Shown: piece after piece, positions 17,616 to 25,686 of the stretch
Numbering within the stretch: position 1 is the stretch's first letter
Layout of the letters: each line of letters starts with the position of its first letter
Assembly (NCBI GenBank): GCA_023388055.1
Contig: JAEWGW010000036.1
Coordinates: 1 to 54,360, forward strand
Source: Bacillota bacterium
GTDB lineage: Bacteria; Bacillota; Bacilli; Paenibacillales; NBRC-103111
Direction of reading: 5' to 3'
Length of the DNA: 54,360 nt
The notes under the pieces: generated by a model
The model's input: the letters and a program-made list of their open reading frames with translations, nothing else
Database searches by the model: none
Told to the model about the DNA's origin: nothing
Position numbers and translations under genes: made by a program

Positions 17616-17643
17616 TTATAAAAAGATCATCAACTTTAAACAA
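17615..17643 (-). promoter_or_regulatory. promoter of the GntP/glycerate kinase operon
   Basis: On the minus strand TATAAT (17615-17620) is preceded by TTGTTT (17638-17643) at 17 bp. The weak -35 fits a promoter needing an activator, plausibly CdaR. It overlaps the terminator of the gene upstream. Confidence 0.5.
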
Positions 17644-17652
17644 TTGATGATC
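17620..17652 (-). terminator. terminator after the 17678 gene
   Basis: GATCATCAA (17625-17633) pairs perfectly with TTGATGATC (17644-17652) around a 10-base loop. Five A at 17620-17624 give a T run on the minus strand. It ends the transcript of the two unknown membrane proteins upstream. Confidence 0.7.
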
Positions 17653-17677
17653 CACTGAATATTATTGTGCAAATGCA

Positions 17678-18133
17678 CTATTCCTCCCCTGCCACACTGC
17701 CCACGGACAAAGCCCCATGCTGCCATAATACAGTACGGACCCGGCTTGTATCCTCCGGCCTGCAGCGGATGATGATCATTGCTTCCGGATGACGGCCGGG
17801 GGTCATTCTCCGCCAGAGCCGGTACTGGAAGAGGGCGCAGAGCCCAAACCCCAGGAGGAAGCCGGAGATTGCCGTAATCAACCCCCAGATCAAGGGACCC
17901 CACTCCCGGATAAATCCCTGGCTGATCCCCACTACCGCACTGGCTGTCCCCAGCGCCATTCCCGCTTCGAAGGAGGTTTGGACCCAATCGGACTTCCAGC
18001 CTGCCCCATCTTCTTCAGGCCCGGTGTGTAAGGGAACCACCATAATGCCGCGCCGCTCCACCCCGTCTTTCTCCAGGACCAGGAGCGCTTCCTCCAGTTC
18101 CAGAGACAGGTGAAAGGCTGCCATAATCAGCAA
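17678..18133 (-). CDS. unrecognised membrane protein with glycine-rich segment
   Basis: I do not recognise a family. The 151-residue product has a hydrophilic N-terminal third. Two adjacent hydrophobic stretches follow (about residues 55-75 and 82-105), the first with small-residue spacing (GMALGTASAVVG) typical of tightly packed helices. A short beta-alpha element, AMIIIRCRPEDTSRV, lies near residues 117-131 and resembles small regulatory domains in stress-related membrane proteins. The start is TTG, supported by GGGGGGAG six bases upstream; an ATG three codons in is an alternative. It begins 20 bp after the larger membrane protein gene, so the two probably form an operon. Confidence 0.6.
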   Translation of the reverse strand: MLIMAAFHLSLELEEALLVLEKDGVERRGIMVVPLHTGPEEDGAGWKSDWVQTSFEAGMALGTASAVVGISQGFIREWGPLIWGLITAISGFLLGFGLCALFQYRLWRRMTPGRHPEAMIIIRCRPEDTSRVRTVLWQHGALSVGSVAGEE

Positions 18134-18153
18134 TTGTCACTCCCCCCTCGTCT

Positions 18154-18963
18154 TCAGTGCTGCAAGATCCGGACATCCGTATCCCCGTACCGCTCCTGCA
18201 AGTATTGGCGCTGCTCCATCCGCAGCAAATTATTGCGTTCCCCCGCCGTTTCGAAGGCATGATAGGTTGCCCCTCCCGCCACCGAGGGCATAAACAGCAG
18301 CCAGTGGCATCGGAGGACTTCAATTGAACCCGGCAAATCCCCCAGCAGCAAACGGTGCAGAGAAATCGGGACTAAGGACAGGCTGGAATAAATACCCCAC
18401 CAGAATACCGCATACAGCGCCAGGCCGATCCGCTGGTTATAAAACTGGCCCATTCCCGGAAAAAACAGCGACATCAGCGCGGCGGAGAGTCTGCTCCGTC
18501 TGTCGAGAACCTGAATCTCCCGGGCGTACATGGCGCCCGGCGATATTCTCGCATTCTCCAGTAACGCCATCCGGTATGTTTTGTTCAGTGATTTGGCATT
18601 CACGTAGCTGTCCCAAATGGAAAGCATATAAATCAGCATATATGCGACGGCCCAGCGCATCTCCAGAATGTCCTTGGCCATCTGGAACCGCCCGGTGTAC
18701 GAATACATCAGCGCCTGGTTAATATGGGCCAGAGTGTTCAATAAAACCTCTGCCAGGGTCAGCAGGACACCCCGTATGTATTGGTTGAGAAACAGATGTC
18801 CGAAGCCGGGGAAGGAGGCCGACCACCAGACAACCATTAGCGGGTTTTTGTACTTGAGGTACGTGACCCCGCCTGGGCTAATGACGGACATTATTCTGCG
18901 CGGTGATGAGCGATTCATGATGTATCCATCCCAGTCCTTTTTAAAATCCATATTTTCCAACAT
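18154..18963 (-). CDS. unrecognised multi-pass membrane protein
   Basis: The family is not recognised. The 269-residue protein has about five or six hydrophobic segments, including two stretches of similar type: SASFPGFGHLFLNQYIRG (near residue 50) and SLFFPGMGQFYNQRIGL (near residue 175). Each has an FPGxG motif followed by a polar N and then an aliphatic helix. That internal repetition suggests an ancient duplication of a two-helix unit, as in TM2-like or YvlB-like small membrane domains. The ATG at 18963 has no clear ribosome site; an in-frame ATG fifteen codons later is possible. It probably shares a transcript with the 17678 gene. Confidence 0.65.
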   Translation of the reverse strand: MLENMDFKKDWDGYIMNRSSPRRIMSVISPGGVTYLKYKNPLMVVWWSASFPGFGHLFLNQYIRGVLLTLAEVLLNTLAHINQALMYSYTGRFQMAKDILEMRWAVAYMLIYMLSIWDSYVNAKSLNKTYRMALLENARISPGAMYAREIQVLDRRSRLSAALMSLFFPGMGQFYNQRIGLALYAVFWWGIYSSLSLVPISLHRLLLGDLPGSIEVLRCHWLLFMPSVAGGATYHAFETAGERNNLLRMEQRQYLQERYGDTDVRILQH

Positions 18964-19001
18964 TTGTAGTATGCCACATTTTGAATAGACCGATACATTC
19001 C

Positions 19002-19025
19002 AGGCCGTGTTTGCAAACAGGGCCT
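19002..19025 (-). repeat. shortened GTTTGCAAAC hairpin repeat
   Basis: AGGCC and GGCCT flank the self-complementary GTTTGCAAAC core. On the minus strand GTTTGCAAACACGGCCT matches the right arm of the copy at 2395-2446 at 16 of 17 positions, but the CTCAAGCGG loop is missing. It is probably a deletion derivative of that family. Confidence 0.4.
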
Positions 19026-19035
19026 AACCTGCCGG

Positions 19036-19066
19036 AAAAAAAAGACCGGAGGGTTTCCCTCCGGCC
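19036..19066 (-). terminator. terminator of the APC permease gene
   Basis: GACCGGAGGG (19044-19053) and CCCTCCGGCC (19057-19066) form a nearly perfect stem with a 3-base loop. Eight A at 19036-19043 read as a T run on the minus strand, 15 bp beyond the permease stop. Confidence 0.9.
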
Positions 19067-19080
19067 TTATCTATGTGCGA

Positions 19081-20409
19081 CTATGAAGAGACAGGCAGCT
19101 TGTTTCCCTTGTTGCGGCGGTTCATCACCAGATACAGGGGAAGCCCCAGCAGGGTAATGAGAATGGCCCACAGGCAATCGTTGAACTGGTTGAACAAGGT
19201 GCTGCCCACCACGAACAGGGAACCGCCGATGGCCACCAGCGGAATAATGGGATACAGCGGAACGCTGTACACCCGCTTCATTCCCGGGTTGCGCCTGCGC
19301 AGGATGAAGATGGCGATAAACGCCAGAATATAAAAGATATAGATGGCGAAAATAGCCATTTCGGACAGATAGTCCGGGTTGGTCAGGGTCATCATCACAA
19401 TGGCGATGGCTACCTGCAGCAGGGTTGCGCCTACAGGCGTGCCCAGCTTGGGATGCACCTTGGCGAAAATCCGGGAGAACGGCAGCTGCCCCCGCTCCGC
19501 CATAGCGAAGGTCACCCGGGGAAACGCCAGAATCTTGCCGTTCAGGCAGCCGAAGATGGAGATCAGAATCCCGATGCTGATCACCTTGCTGCCTAGCCCT
19601 CCCATCACCTGCTGAGCCACTGTACTGGCGGCATTCTCGCCCAGCACAGCGATTTGCGAGGCGGGCAGCACATGCAGCATGGCCAGATTAACCAGCACAT
19701 AGGCCACCATAACAATGGTCAACCCGCCAACGATAGCGATGGGCAAATGTTTGCCCGGATTTTTCATTTCACCGGCCACATTGCCTACCAGCATCCAGCC
19801 GTCATAAGCCCACAGGGTGGCCAGAATAGCGGCGCCCATTCCCATTTGCTCGGCAATGCCGCTTTCCGCTCCCCAGATGGAAGCATCTCCCTTGATCAAT
19901 CCAAGCACGGCAATCAGCACAATCGGCACAAATTTGGCCACAGTTGAAGCCGTTTGCACAAAACCTCCGTAGCGGGTGCCCAGACTGTTCACCGTAAACA
20001 GGAAGAGCACAGCCGCCACACCCAGCCAAGGCTTCAGGGAGGCATCCCAATGGAAGAAGCTCGCCAGGAGAGAACCGAAATACAAACCCAACGCACCCAT
20101 GATGGCAGGTCCGTAAATAATGGTCTGCATCCAGCCGGATAAAAATCCCCATACCTTGCCGTACACTTCCTCCAAATACACAACCAGTCCGCCCGTCCTC
20201 GGGAATTGAACGCTGATCTCTGCCATCGTCAACCCGCCCGCGATGCTGAGAAGGCCGCCCAGGACCCAAGCCAGCATAGCCAGGTTGGAATCCCCCGCAT
20301 ATTCAATAACCCGTCCCGGCTTCATAAAGATACCCGAGCCGATAACCGTACCCATCACCAGTGAGATGGCTACCGAAATGCCGATTTGCTTCTGCAATTG
20401 TCCGCTCAT
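19081..20409 (-). CDS. APC-superfamily amino-acid permease, SteT-like
   Basis: The 442-residue integral membrane protein has the APC N-terminus IGISVAISLVMGTVIGSGIFMKPG, whose GSGIF bend binds the substrate amino group. About 12 membrane helices follow. The alignment to memory of B. subtilis SteT, a serine/threonine exchanger, is good through ISVQFPRTGGLVVYLEEVYG. The substrate cannot be fixed from sequence; LAT-like exchange of neutral amino acids is likely. It is probably monocistronic, with its own terminator downstream and germination genes ending 147 bp upstream of its start. Confidence 0.85.
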   Translation of the reverse strand: MSGQLQKQIGISVAISLVMGTVIGSGIFMKPGRVIEYAGDSNLAMLAWVLGGLLSIAGGLTMAEISVQFPRTGGLVVYLEEVYGKVWGFLSGWMQTIIYGPAIMGALGLYFGSLLASFFHWDASLKPWLGVAAVLFLFTVNSLGTRYGGFVQTASTVAKFVPIVLIAVLGLIKGDASIWGAESGIAEQMGMGAAILATLWAYDGWMLVGNVAGEMKNPGKHLPIAIVGGLTIVMVAYVLVNLAMLHVLPASQIAVLGENAASTVAQQVMGGLGSKVISIGILISIFGCLNGKILAFPRVTFAMAERGQLPFSRIFAKVHPKLGTPVGATLLQVAIAIVMMTLTNPDYLSEMAIFAIYIFYILAFIAIFILRRRNPGMKRVYSVPLYPIIPLVAIGGSLFVVGSTLFNQFNDCLWAILITLLGLPLYLVMNRRNKGNKLPVSS

Positions 20410-20556
20410 GCGAATGTTAGTCCCCCATGTCCTCCAGCAGTGTACATCCGTCCTCCATTATAACGGACGGCCTCCTCCGCAAACCGGGGCAATCTTGACA
20501 AATCGGTTAATTAACCACCAGCTAATTAAGAGGCCCGGTGACAGTGAAAGAGGCTG

Positions 20557-21729
20557 TTATTCCGAGATGGTATCCGTGTTCAACCCTACCCGTTTGATCC
20601 GCACATGGGTCTCCACAGTAACCTCCGCTTTTGCAAAATAGGTGTTCCACTCCTCGCGGATGGGCTTGAGAAACTGCGGCTGTTGGCGGTACATATGATT
20701 GCCGAAGCCGAAAATATCGGTTTTATAGGTCTCCTGGGCTTTTTGCAGGGTCTGCCGGATATCCGCTTCGATGGTTTCCTCCGCACGGCGGGCATATTCC
20801 TCCAATTCCACAGTGGTGAGAGCCTCCGGGGATTCCGTCATTTCCAGGAAGCTGTCCATCCGGATGGTAACGTGGAAGCGGGGGGTGTCCCCTTCATGGG
20901 AGGCCTTCACCCCTGTTTTGGACTTGATGATCCGGATGGTAAAATCCTTGCCGCCCCCCAGTGAAGCGGTAACAGAGGTATTACGCAGTCCGCCTCTTAG
21001 CCACAGGTAGCTCCGGGTATCCTTAATATCCATAAATCCCAGTAGCTTCATGTCCTGGATCACGGCAAGCCCGGAAATGACGGCATTGGACGGAGGTATC
21101 GAGCTTTGCATACTTTCCTTCCCGCCTTCGGGATTGCCGGTTACCTGAACCCCTACCATTACGGAACCTTTCCCGGGAGCCATACGGGCATTCATCAAAT
21201 CGCTCAACCGGATGTCCGGATCGGATCCCCATTCCCTCACTGCAATATGCAGCTGTTTATTGAGTTTGCCCGTGGCATATTTTTCCGTTGGATTGGTGAG
21301 CTTGAGGACGTCCTCCGCTTTTTTGCCCCGGACCACCACTACATTAAAATTATCCCGGGTCTCCCGTCCCCGCTCCAAATAATCGAAAAACTGGACCGAG
21401 CCCTCCCGCAGGATGCTTTCGCTGATGGCCAGAAGCTGCATGTGGGAATAGATCAGCTCCCGGCCTAACCCCACATTCATTTTGCGTGAAAGATCCGCCA
21501 CTGTATTGCCCTGCATGGAGTACAGCTGGGACGGTGCCGTCCGGCCGCCTGTGGTTTTGTCATATTCGCTGGGTACGATACATTCCACTGTGAGCTTATA
21601 TTTGAAGGGGGGTGCCCCCTTATCCACCGCCATACCCACTACAAAAAACACATCGGACAGCTCCGTATAGTCCCAGCAGCCCGACACGGATACAGCCAGT
21701 AGCAGCACTGCCAGCCACTTCCGGATCAT
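20557..21729 (-). CDS. Ger(x)C family germinant-receptor lipoprotein
   Basis: This is the C subunit of a nutrient germinant receptor in the spore inner membrane. A lipoprotein signal peptide ends in the lipobox VSGC (Cys18), followed by the typical WDYTELSD start of the mature protein. The 390-residue length and the late block FGFGNHMYRQQPQF with downstream VTVETHVRIKRVG are family features. It overlaps the stop of gerA by 4 bp (ATGA), so the two are translationally coupled. No obvious terminator follows before the APC permease gene region. It would be expressed in the forespore under sigma-G, but I could not identify that promoter. Confidence 0.92.
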   Translation of the reverse strand: MIRKWLAVLLLAVSVSGCWDYTELSDVFFVVGMAVDKGAPPFKYKLTVECIVPSEYDKTTGGRTAPSQLYSMQGNTVADLSRKMNVGLGRELIYSHMQLLAISESILREGSVQFFDYLERGRETRDNFNVVVVRGKKAEDVLKLTNPTEKYATGKLNKQLHIAVREWGSDPDIRLSDLMNARMAPGKGSVMVGVQVTGNPEGGKESMQSSIPPSNAVISGLAVIQDMKLLGFMDIKDTRSYLWLRGGLRNTSVTASLGGGKDFTIRIIKSKTGVKASHEGDTPRFHVTIRMDSFLEMTESPEALTTVELEEYARRAEETIEADIRQTLQKAQETYKTDIFGFGNHMYRQQPQFLKPIREEWNTYFAKAEVTVETHVRIKRVGLNTDTISE

Positions 21730-23249
21730 GAGCGCTGCCCCCTCTTCTTTTTCTTCGGCGGAGACGGGTTATGGGCATTGGGCTGCTTCACCGGTGTAGG
21801 CGATTGAAGATAGGCCGGGCGTTTCTTCAGGAACCATAAGGGGAAACGCAGCAAAATATCCTCATGCTCTTTTATATTCATCGGTGCAAAGGGTGCCGTG
21901 TAAGGGACGCCGAAGGAACGGATGGAGCACATATGCCCGATCATCACTATCATCCCCATCATAACCCCGTAGAACCCGGCCAACGCTCCCAGAGTAAGAA
22001 GGCCAAACCGGAGCAGCCGGGAGGAAACCGATAAATTATAGATGGGGGACACAAAGCTGGAAATGGCGGTTAAGGCCACAATAATGACCATAATGTTGGA
22101 AACAATACCCGCCTCCACTGCCGCCGTGCCGATAACAAGACCGCCAACTATAGAGACGGTAGGGCCTACAGCCCGCGGCATCCGCACCCCCGCCTCCCGC
22201 AGAATCTCGAAGGTGATCTCCATCAGCAGCGCCTCCACAAACACCGGGAAAGGCAGATTTTCCCGCTGTGAGCTTATGGTGAACAGCAGCTCTGTCGGAA
22301 CCAGCTCCATGTGATACGTAATCGCCGAAATGTAAATGGCCGGGAACAAAAGCGCAATCAGAAATGACAAGTACCGGATGAACCGGACGAAGGTGCTGAT
22401 CATAAAGGGCTGGTAATAATCCTCCGACGACTGGAAGAAATCACTGAACACCGTGGGGATGGTAAGCACAAAGGGACTGCCGTCCACCAAAATCGCCGCT
22501 TTGCCGCTGACCAGATGGCCGCACACGCCGTCCGGCCGCTCGGTTGTGTAGATCAGAGGAAACGGGGTCAGGGTTTTGTCGACAATATAGTCCTCCAGCA
22601 TTCCCGAATCGAATAAGGCGTTGGGTTTGGCCTTCGCCAGCCGTTTACGCGCCTCCTCCAGAATTCCGGGATTCATAATTCCCTGAATAAACGCAAGATA
22701 GACGGTAGTGGAGGTGTCGCTGCCCATCACATATTTTTCGAAGCATAATCCCGGATGGGTAATTCTTCTGCGAATTAGCCCGAGATTCGTCTCGATGGAC
22801 TCAGTAAACCCTTCCTTGGGACCCTTGATAATCGTCTGGGTGCTGGGCTCCTCCACCTGACGGTACGTGCTGCTGTTGACCACCCCGATGCAGATTCCGC
22901 CCTCCAGCCCGTCGACGAGCAGGACAGCCTTGCCCCGCAGACATTCATCAATCAGCCGGGAGCGGTCCTGTTCCACCGCACAGCCGGCTCCGGGCAAGGC
23001 CCGCCTGCACAGCTCCTCTAACGTAAGGTTGTCCTGAAGCTCCTCTCCCTGCTGAAGAAAATTGTCCATCGCATGCTGCAGCTTTGCCGACAATATCGCT
23101 TGATCGGCCATGGAAGCAAACCATAACACGGCGCATTCCGTTTTTCCCAAGCGGAACTGGTTGATCCGGAAATCGGCCGAATGAACGAAGGTATACCGGT
23201 ACTTATTCAGGCGTTCATCCCATTTTGCTGATGCATCCACATTCGTCAT
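21726..23249 (-). CDS. GerA family spore germination protein (A subunit)
   Basis: GerA proteins are the ligand-gated channel-like subunit of germinant receptors. A soluble N-terminal domain of about 230 residues contains the family blocks VLLVDGLEGG, RQVEEPSTQTIIKGPKEGF and GLIRRRI. The membrane domain (about 270-460) includes PELLFTISSQRE-like sequence (VPTELLFTISSQRENLPFP) and the PRAVGPTVSIVGGLVIG motif. I prefer the ATG at 23247-23249, overlapping the gerB stop as ATGA with GGGAG upstream, giving 507 residues. A GTG 13 codons earlier lacks a well-placed ribosome site. The proline- and lysine-rich tail (NPSPPKKKKRG) is cytoplasmic-like. Confidence 0.93.
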   Translation of the reverse strand: MTNVDASAKWDERLNKYRYTFVHSADFRINQFRLGKTECAVLWFASMADQAILSAKLQHAMDNFLQQGEELQDNLTLEELCRRALPGAGCAVEQDRSRLIDECLRGKAVLLVDGLEGGICIGVVNSSTYRQVEEPSTQTIIKGPKEGFTESIETNLGLIRRRITHPGLCFEKYVMGSDTSTTVYLAFIQGIMNPGILEEARKRLAKAKPNALFDSGMLEDYIVDKTLTPFPLIYTTERPDGVCGHLVSGKAAILVDGSPFVLTIPTVFSDFFQSSEDYYQPFMISTFVRFIRYLSFLIALLFPAIYISAITYHMELVPTELLFTISSQRENLPFPVFVEALLMEITFEILREAGVRMPRAVGPTVSIVGGLVIGTAAVEAGIVSNIMVIIVALTAISSFVSPIYNLSVSSRLLRFGLLTLGALAGFYGVMMGMIVMIGHMCSIRSFGVPYTAPFAPMNIKEHEDILLRFPLWFLKKRPAYLQSPTPVKQPNAHNPSPPKKKKRGQRS

Positions 23250-24364
23250 CCTCTCCCGGAAGCTTTCGGGCGCCTGCGGCGCTTCCACAGGGTCAGAAGG
23301 AATAATCCCCCGGGAAGCACCAATTGAAAGGGGATATGGAGGAAATACGGCACAACCTCCAGCCCTTCCGTAATATGCTCCATATAATCACTGGCCAGCA
23401 GAAGCGAGGTCAGAGCCACCAGAACGGCCACAGGCACAGAAAAGTAACGGTAGCTCACACCCGTTATATATTCGGCCCCCTTCAATCCCGCATAAAACAG
23501 GGCGGCCACCTTCACAAAAAGTCCCAGAAGCATCAGGAATACCACCACACCGTCCAGCCGTTCGAAGAGAAACCCCACATCGATGGAGCGGTTTACACTG
23601 AGCAGCGGAAACACCGTCCGTTTCACACGCTCTGGCGACAAAACAGTGACCTGCAGAACGGACACAAAAGCCAGCACACTTCCGCTGATCAGAAGTCCTG
23701 TCCACACAAATTTGCGCAGCTTTGCCTGCCCCGCTGTTTGGCTCATGAGAATCGTCAGAGCGATGCTTTCCCCGAAGGGGAAGGTTAGTATTTTGGGAAA
23801 AGCCTCTGTCAGCACGGGCCTCCAGCCTTCGGCCAGAACCGGCTGCAGGTAGCTGAGATGGATCGATCGGTTGATAATGAGAAGCACCAGCATCAGGAGA
23901 AAAAACAGCATAAAATAAGGAATGATCATCTCGGTGGTACGCGCAAAAACCTCCACTCCCAGGTAGAGGATATAAGCAATGACCAGGATGAAGGAAAAGG
24001 AAATGAACTCATTGGGGGAAGCCGGATACACCGCCGTATCCAGCAGCTCGATAAGATCCCTCATGACCACGGCGGCCATATACAGAAAATAACCGATGTA
24101 GCCCACCCCGACGGGAACGGCTCCCCATTTGGACAAAAACTCCTCATACAGCAGATACAAATTTCTCCCGTTCCCGTAACGCACCAGCGACAGGTACATG
24201 GTGACCAGCAGGAATCCTCCGGCCAGAGCACATAAAACGGCCAGCCATGCATCCTGTCCCGCCGCCGGTGCAACCCCGACCAATACGGAGGAGCCGATTT
24301 CGAAGGTGACGAGGATTAGCACCATCTGGGTCAGGGATATTCGTTCAGCGGTCGTATCCTGCAT
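23246..24364 (-). CDS. GerB family germinant permease (B subunit)
   Basis: The 372-residue protein has about ten membrane helices and belongs to the APC-related spore permeases that bind the germinant. The start of the family is clear (ISLTQMVLILVTFEIGSSVLVGV). The block PFGESIALTILMSQT lies near residue 200, where PFGE is typical of GerB proteins. It precedes gerA with a 4-bp overlap. The order here is B-A-C, not the A-B-C order of the B. subtilis gerA operon. GGGGGAGGGG upstream of the ATG gives strong initiation. Confidence 0.92.
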   Translation of the reverse strand: MQDTTAERISLTQMVLILVTFEIGSSVLVGVAPAAGQDAWLAVLCALAGGFLLVTMYLSLVRYGNGRNLYLLYEEFLSKWGAVPVGVGYIGYFLYMAAVVMRDLIELLDTAVYPASPNEFISFSFILVIAYILYLGVEVFARTTEMIIPYFMLFFLLMLVLLIINRSIHLSYLQPVLAEGWRPVLTEAFPKILTFPFGESIALTILMSQTAGQAKLRKFVWTGLLISGSVLAFVSVLQVTVLSPERVKRTVFPLLSVNRSIDVGFLFERLDGVVVFLMLLGLFVKVAALFYAGLKGAEYITGVSYRYFSVPVAVLVALTSLLLASDYMEHITEGLEVVPYFLHIPFQLVLPGGLFLLTLWKRRRRPKASGRG

Positions 24365-24388
24365 AAAATCCCCTCCCCCGGTGCACGG

Positions 24389-24616
24389 CTAAGGCTGCTT
24401 GCTCCGTTTGGCCCTCCAGAACCGGTAATCCGTTACCCCTCCCCACAAGAGGCCAAACGCCCAAAAGAACAAATAATAGAGAATGTTCATATTTTCATTT
24501 TTGCTAAAGACGCTTAACAGCTCCAACTGGATGCTTTGTTTGCGCAGCAGCATATCCACCAGAGCAATGAATGCAACCAGTGTAGCGCTTAGGGTGAAGT
24601 ATATTATGGTAACCAT
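24389..24616 (-). CDS. small two-helix membrane protein, likely germinant-receptor D subunit
   Basis: The 75-residue product has two hydrophobic helices: VTIIYFTLSATLVAFIALVDM (about 2-22) and ILYYLFFWAFGLLWGG (about 45-62). Several germinant-receptor operons carry a D gene for a 2-helix protein of about 75 residues that modulates receptor activity, and this gene fits that size and place, 24 bp upstream of gerB. The ATG at 24616 is assumed; a GTG five codons earlier is in frame. Sequence alone does not prove D-subunit function. Confidence 0.65.
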   Translation of the reverse strand: MVTIIYFTLSATLVAFIALVDMLLRKQSIQLELLSVFSKNENMNILYYLFFWAFGLLWGGVTDYRFWRAKRSKQP

Positions 24617-24643
24617 CCCGCCACTTCCCACTTTCGTATTCCT

Positions 24644-25135
24644 TTACCTTCTCCCTGATACAGGCACTCTATGCGGGCCAAAAAACCAAACAAAGAAAAG
24701 TCTGGATACCGCTAACGTCAGGCTGACGCTAATGGTGGTCCAGTACCACTTCCACCCGGTATACCTCACCAGATCCGTATAGGCCTCGATCAGAAACTCG
24801 GGTATGGTGATGCCGAAGGCAAACAAGGCGGTCCAGCCCAGCTTGGCTGCAGCGGAGCCTTTTTCCGGGTAAAAAAAATTATAATACACCGCGACAACCG
24901 GGTAGCACAAATATTCGAACACAAAGCTGGTGCTGCTGGACTTGGCCAGCTCCCGCACCGGGTAGATGAGCCAGCCGGCTTCCACGGCGATCAGCCCCAG
25001 AAACCAGGCCAGCATGTTCTGAAACAGGAAAACCGCATGGGCCTCCCTCCGCCTATGGGCGGGAACCGCAACAAACCCTACGATGCCAATGAAGTAGACC
25101 ACTCCCAGAAACCCGTACTGCAGACCAATGCTCAT
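24644..25135 (-). CDS. CBO0543-family membrane protein (second of pair)
   Basis: The 163-residue protein has about five membrane helices and the CBO0543-family pattern AWFLGLIAVEAGWLIYPVRE, SFVFEYLCYPVVAVYYNFFYP and AYTDLVRYTGWKWYWT. Function is not known; members occur in sporeformers. It overlaps the preceding paralogue by 4 bp and ends 27 bp before the proposed D-subunit gene, so it is part of the germination operon by arrangement. A role in receptor assembly or spore membrane behaviour is inference only. Confidence 0.8.
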   Translation of the reverse strand: MSIGLQYGFLGVVYFIGIVGFVAVPAHRRREAHAVFLFQNMLAWFLGLIAVEAGWLIYPVRELAKSSSTSFVFEYLCYPVVAVYYNFFYPEKGSAAAKLGWTALFAFGITIPEFLIEAYTDLVRYTGWKWYWTTISVSLTLAVSRLFFVWFFGPHRVPVSGRR

Positions 25136-25623
25136 CCCCGGCTCCCTCCCCCGCTCCGCTTCAGCCCCCGGAAGTACCAGGCGGCATATTTGCGGGTGAC
25201 GTTAAACGCCAAAAACATAATCAGAAAGCTCAGCAGCCAGTTAAATTTTGGATGGTCGATCAGTTGAGTGTACATCCGCACCAGCTGCATCAGGCCTGAC
25301 AAGCCGCCTACCGCCGCAAGCTGATAGGCGGCTTGTTTCCATTTGGAGGCTTGGACCGGATAGTAGAGGTTCGCCAGCATAGAGATCACCGGATAAAACA
25401 AATAATTGAAGGTAAAGTTGGATCGGGTAGCAGCCGGGAATTCCCGGACCGGATTCGTCAAGAAGTCCAGCTCCACCAAAAGCAGGCCGGCGGGCCAGGT
25501 AATAACCTGTGCAGACAGAAACAGAATGCAGGCTTCCTTCACTCTGTTCCGGGGCACCAGAATAATGAAGATGGCAAAGCTGATCAGCCAGGTGGCAGCA
25601 AGAATCCCTCTTTCCAGCGACAT
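25132..25623 (-). CDS. CBO0543-family membrane protein (first of pair)
   Basis: Like its downstream neighbour, this 163-residue protein has about five helices. It has the matching blocks AGLLLVELDFLTNPVREFP, FTFNYLFYPVISMLANLYYP and MYTQLIDHPKFNWLLSF. The two are clearly paralogues and probably arose by tandem duplication. It is the first gene of the germination operon, with AGAAGGGGGG before its ATG. The gap to the AraC gene upstream is only 63 bp and holds no promoter I can define with confidence, although a degenerate sigma-G-like CACACTA is present. Confidence 0.8.
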   Translation of the reverse strand: MSLERGILAATWLISFAIFIILVPRNRVKEACILFLSAQVITWPAGLLLVELDFLTNPVREFPAATRSNFTFNYLFYPVISMLANLYYPVQASKWKQAAYQLAAVGGLSGLMQLVRMYTQLIDHPKFNWLLSFLIMFLAFNVTRKYAAWYFRGLKRSGGGSRG

Positions 25624-25686
25624 CGGTTGGTTATCCCCCCTTCTGCGGCATGGCGTGCTCTCTTAGTGTGCATGATTTGGTACAGG

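Noticed and set aside
25624..25686. Sigma-G promoter for the germination operon
   Set aside because: A CACACTA resembling the -10 is present, but no matching -35 at the right distance was found.
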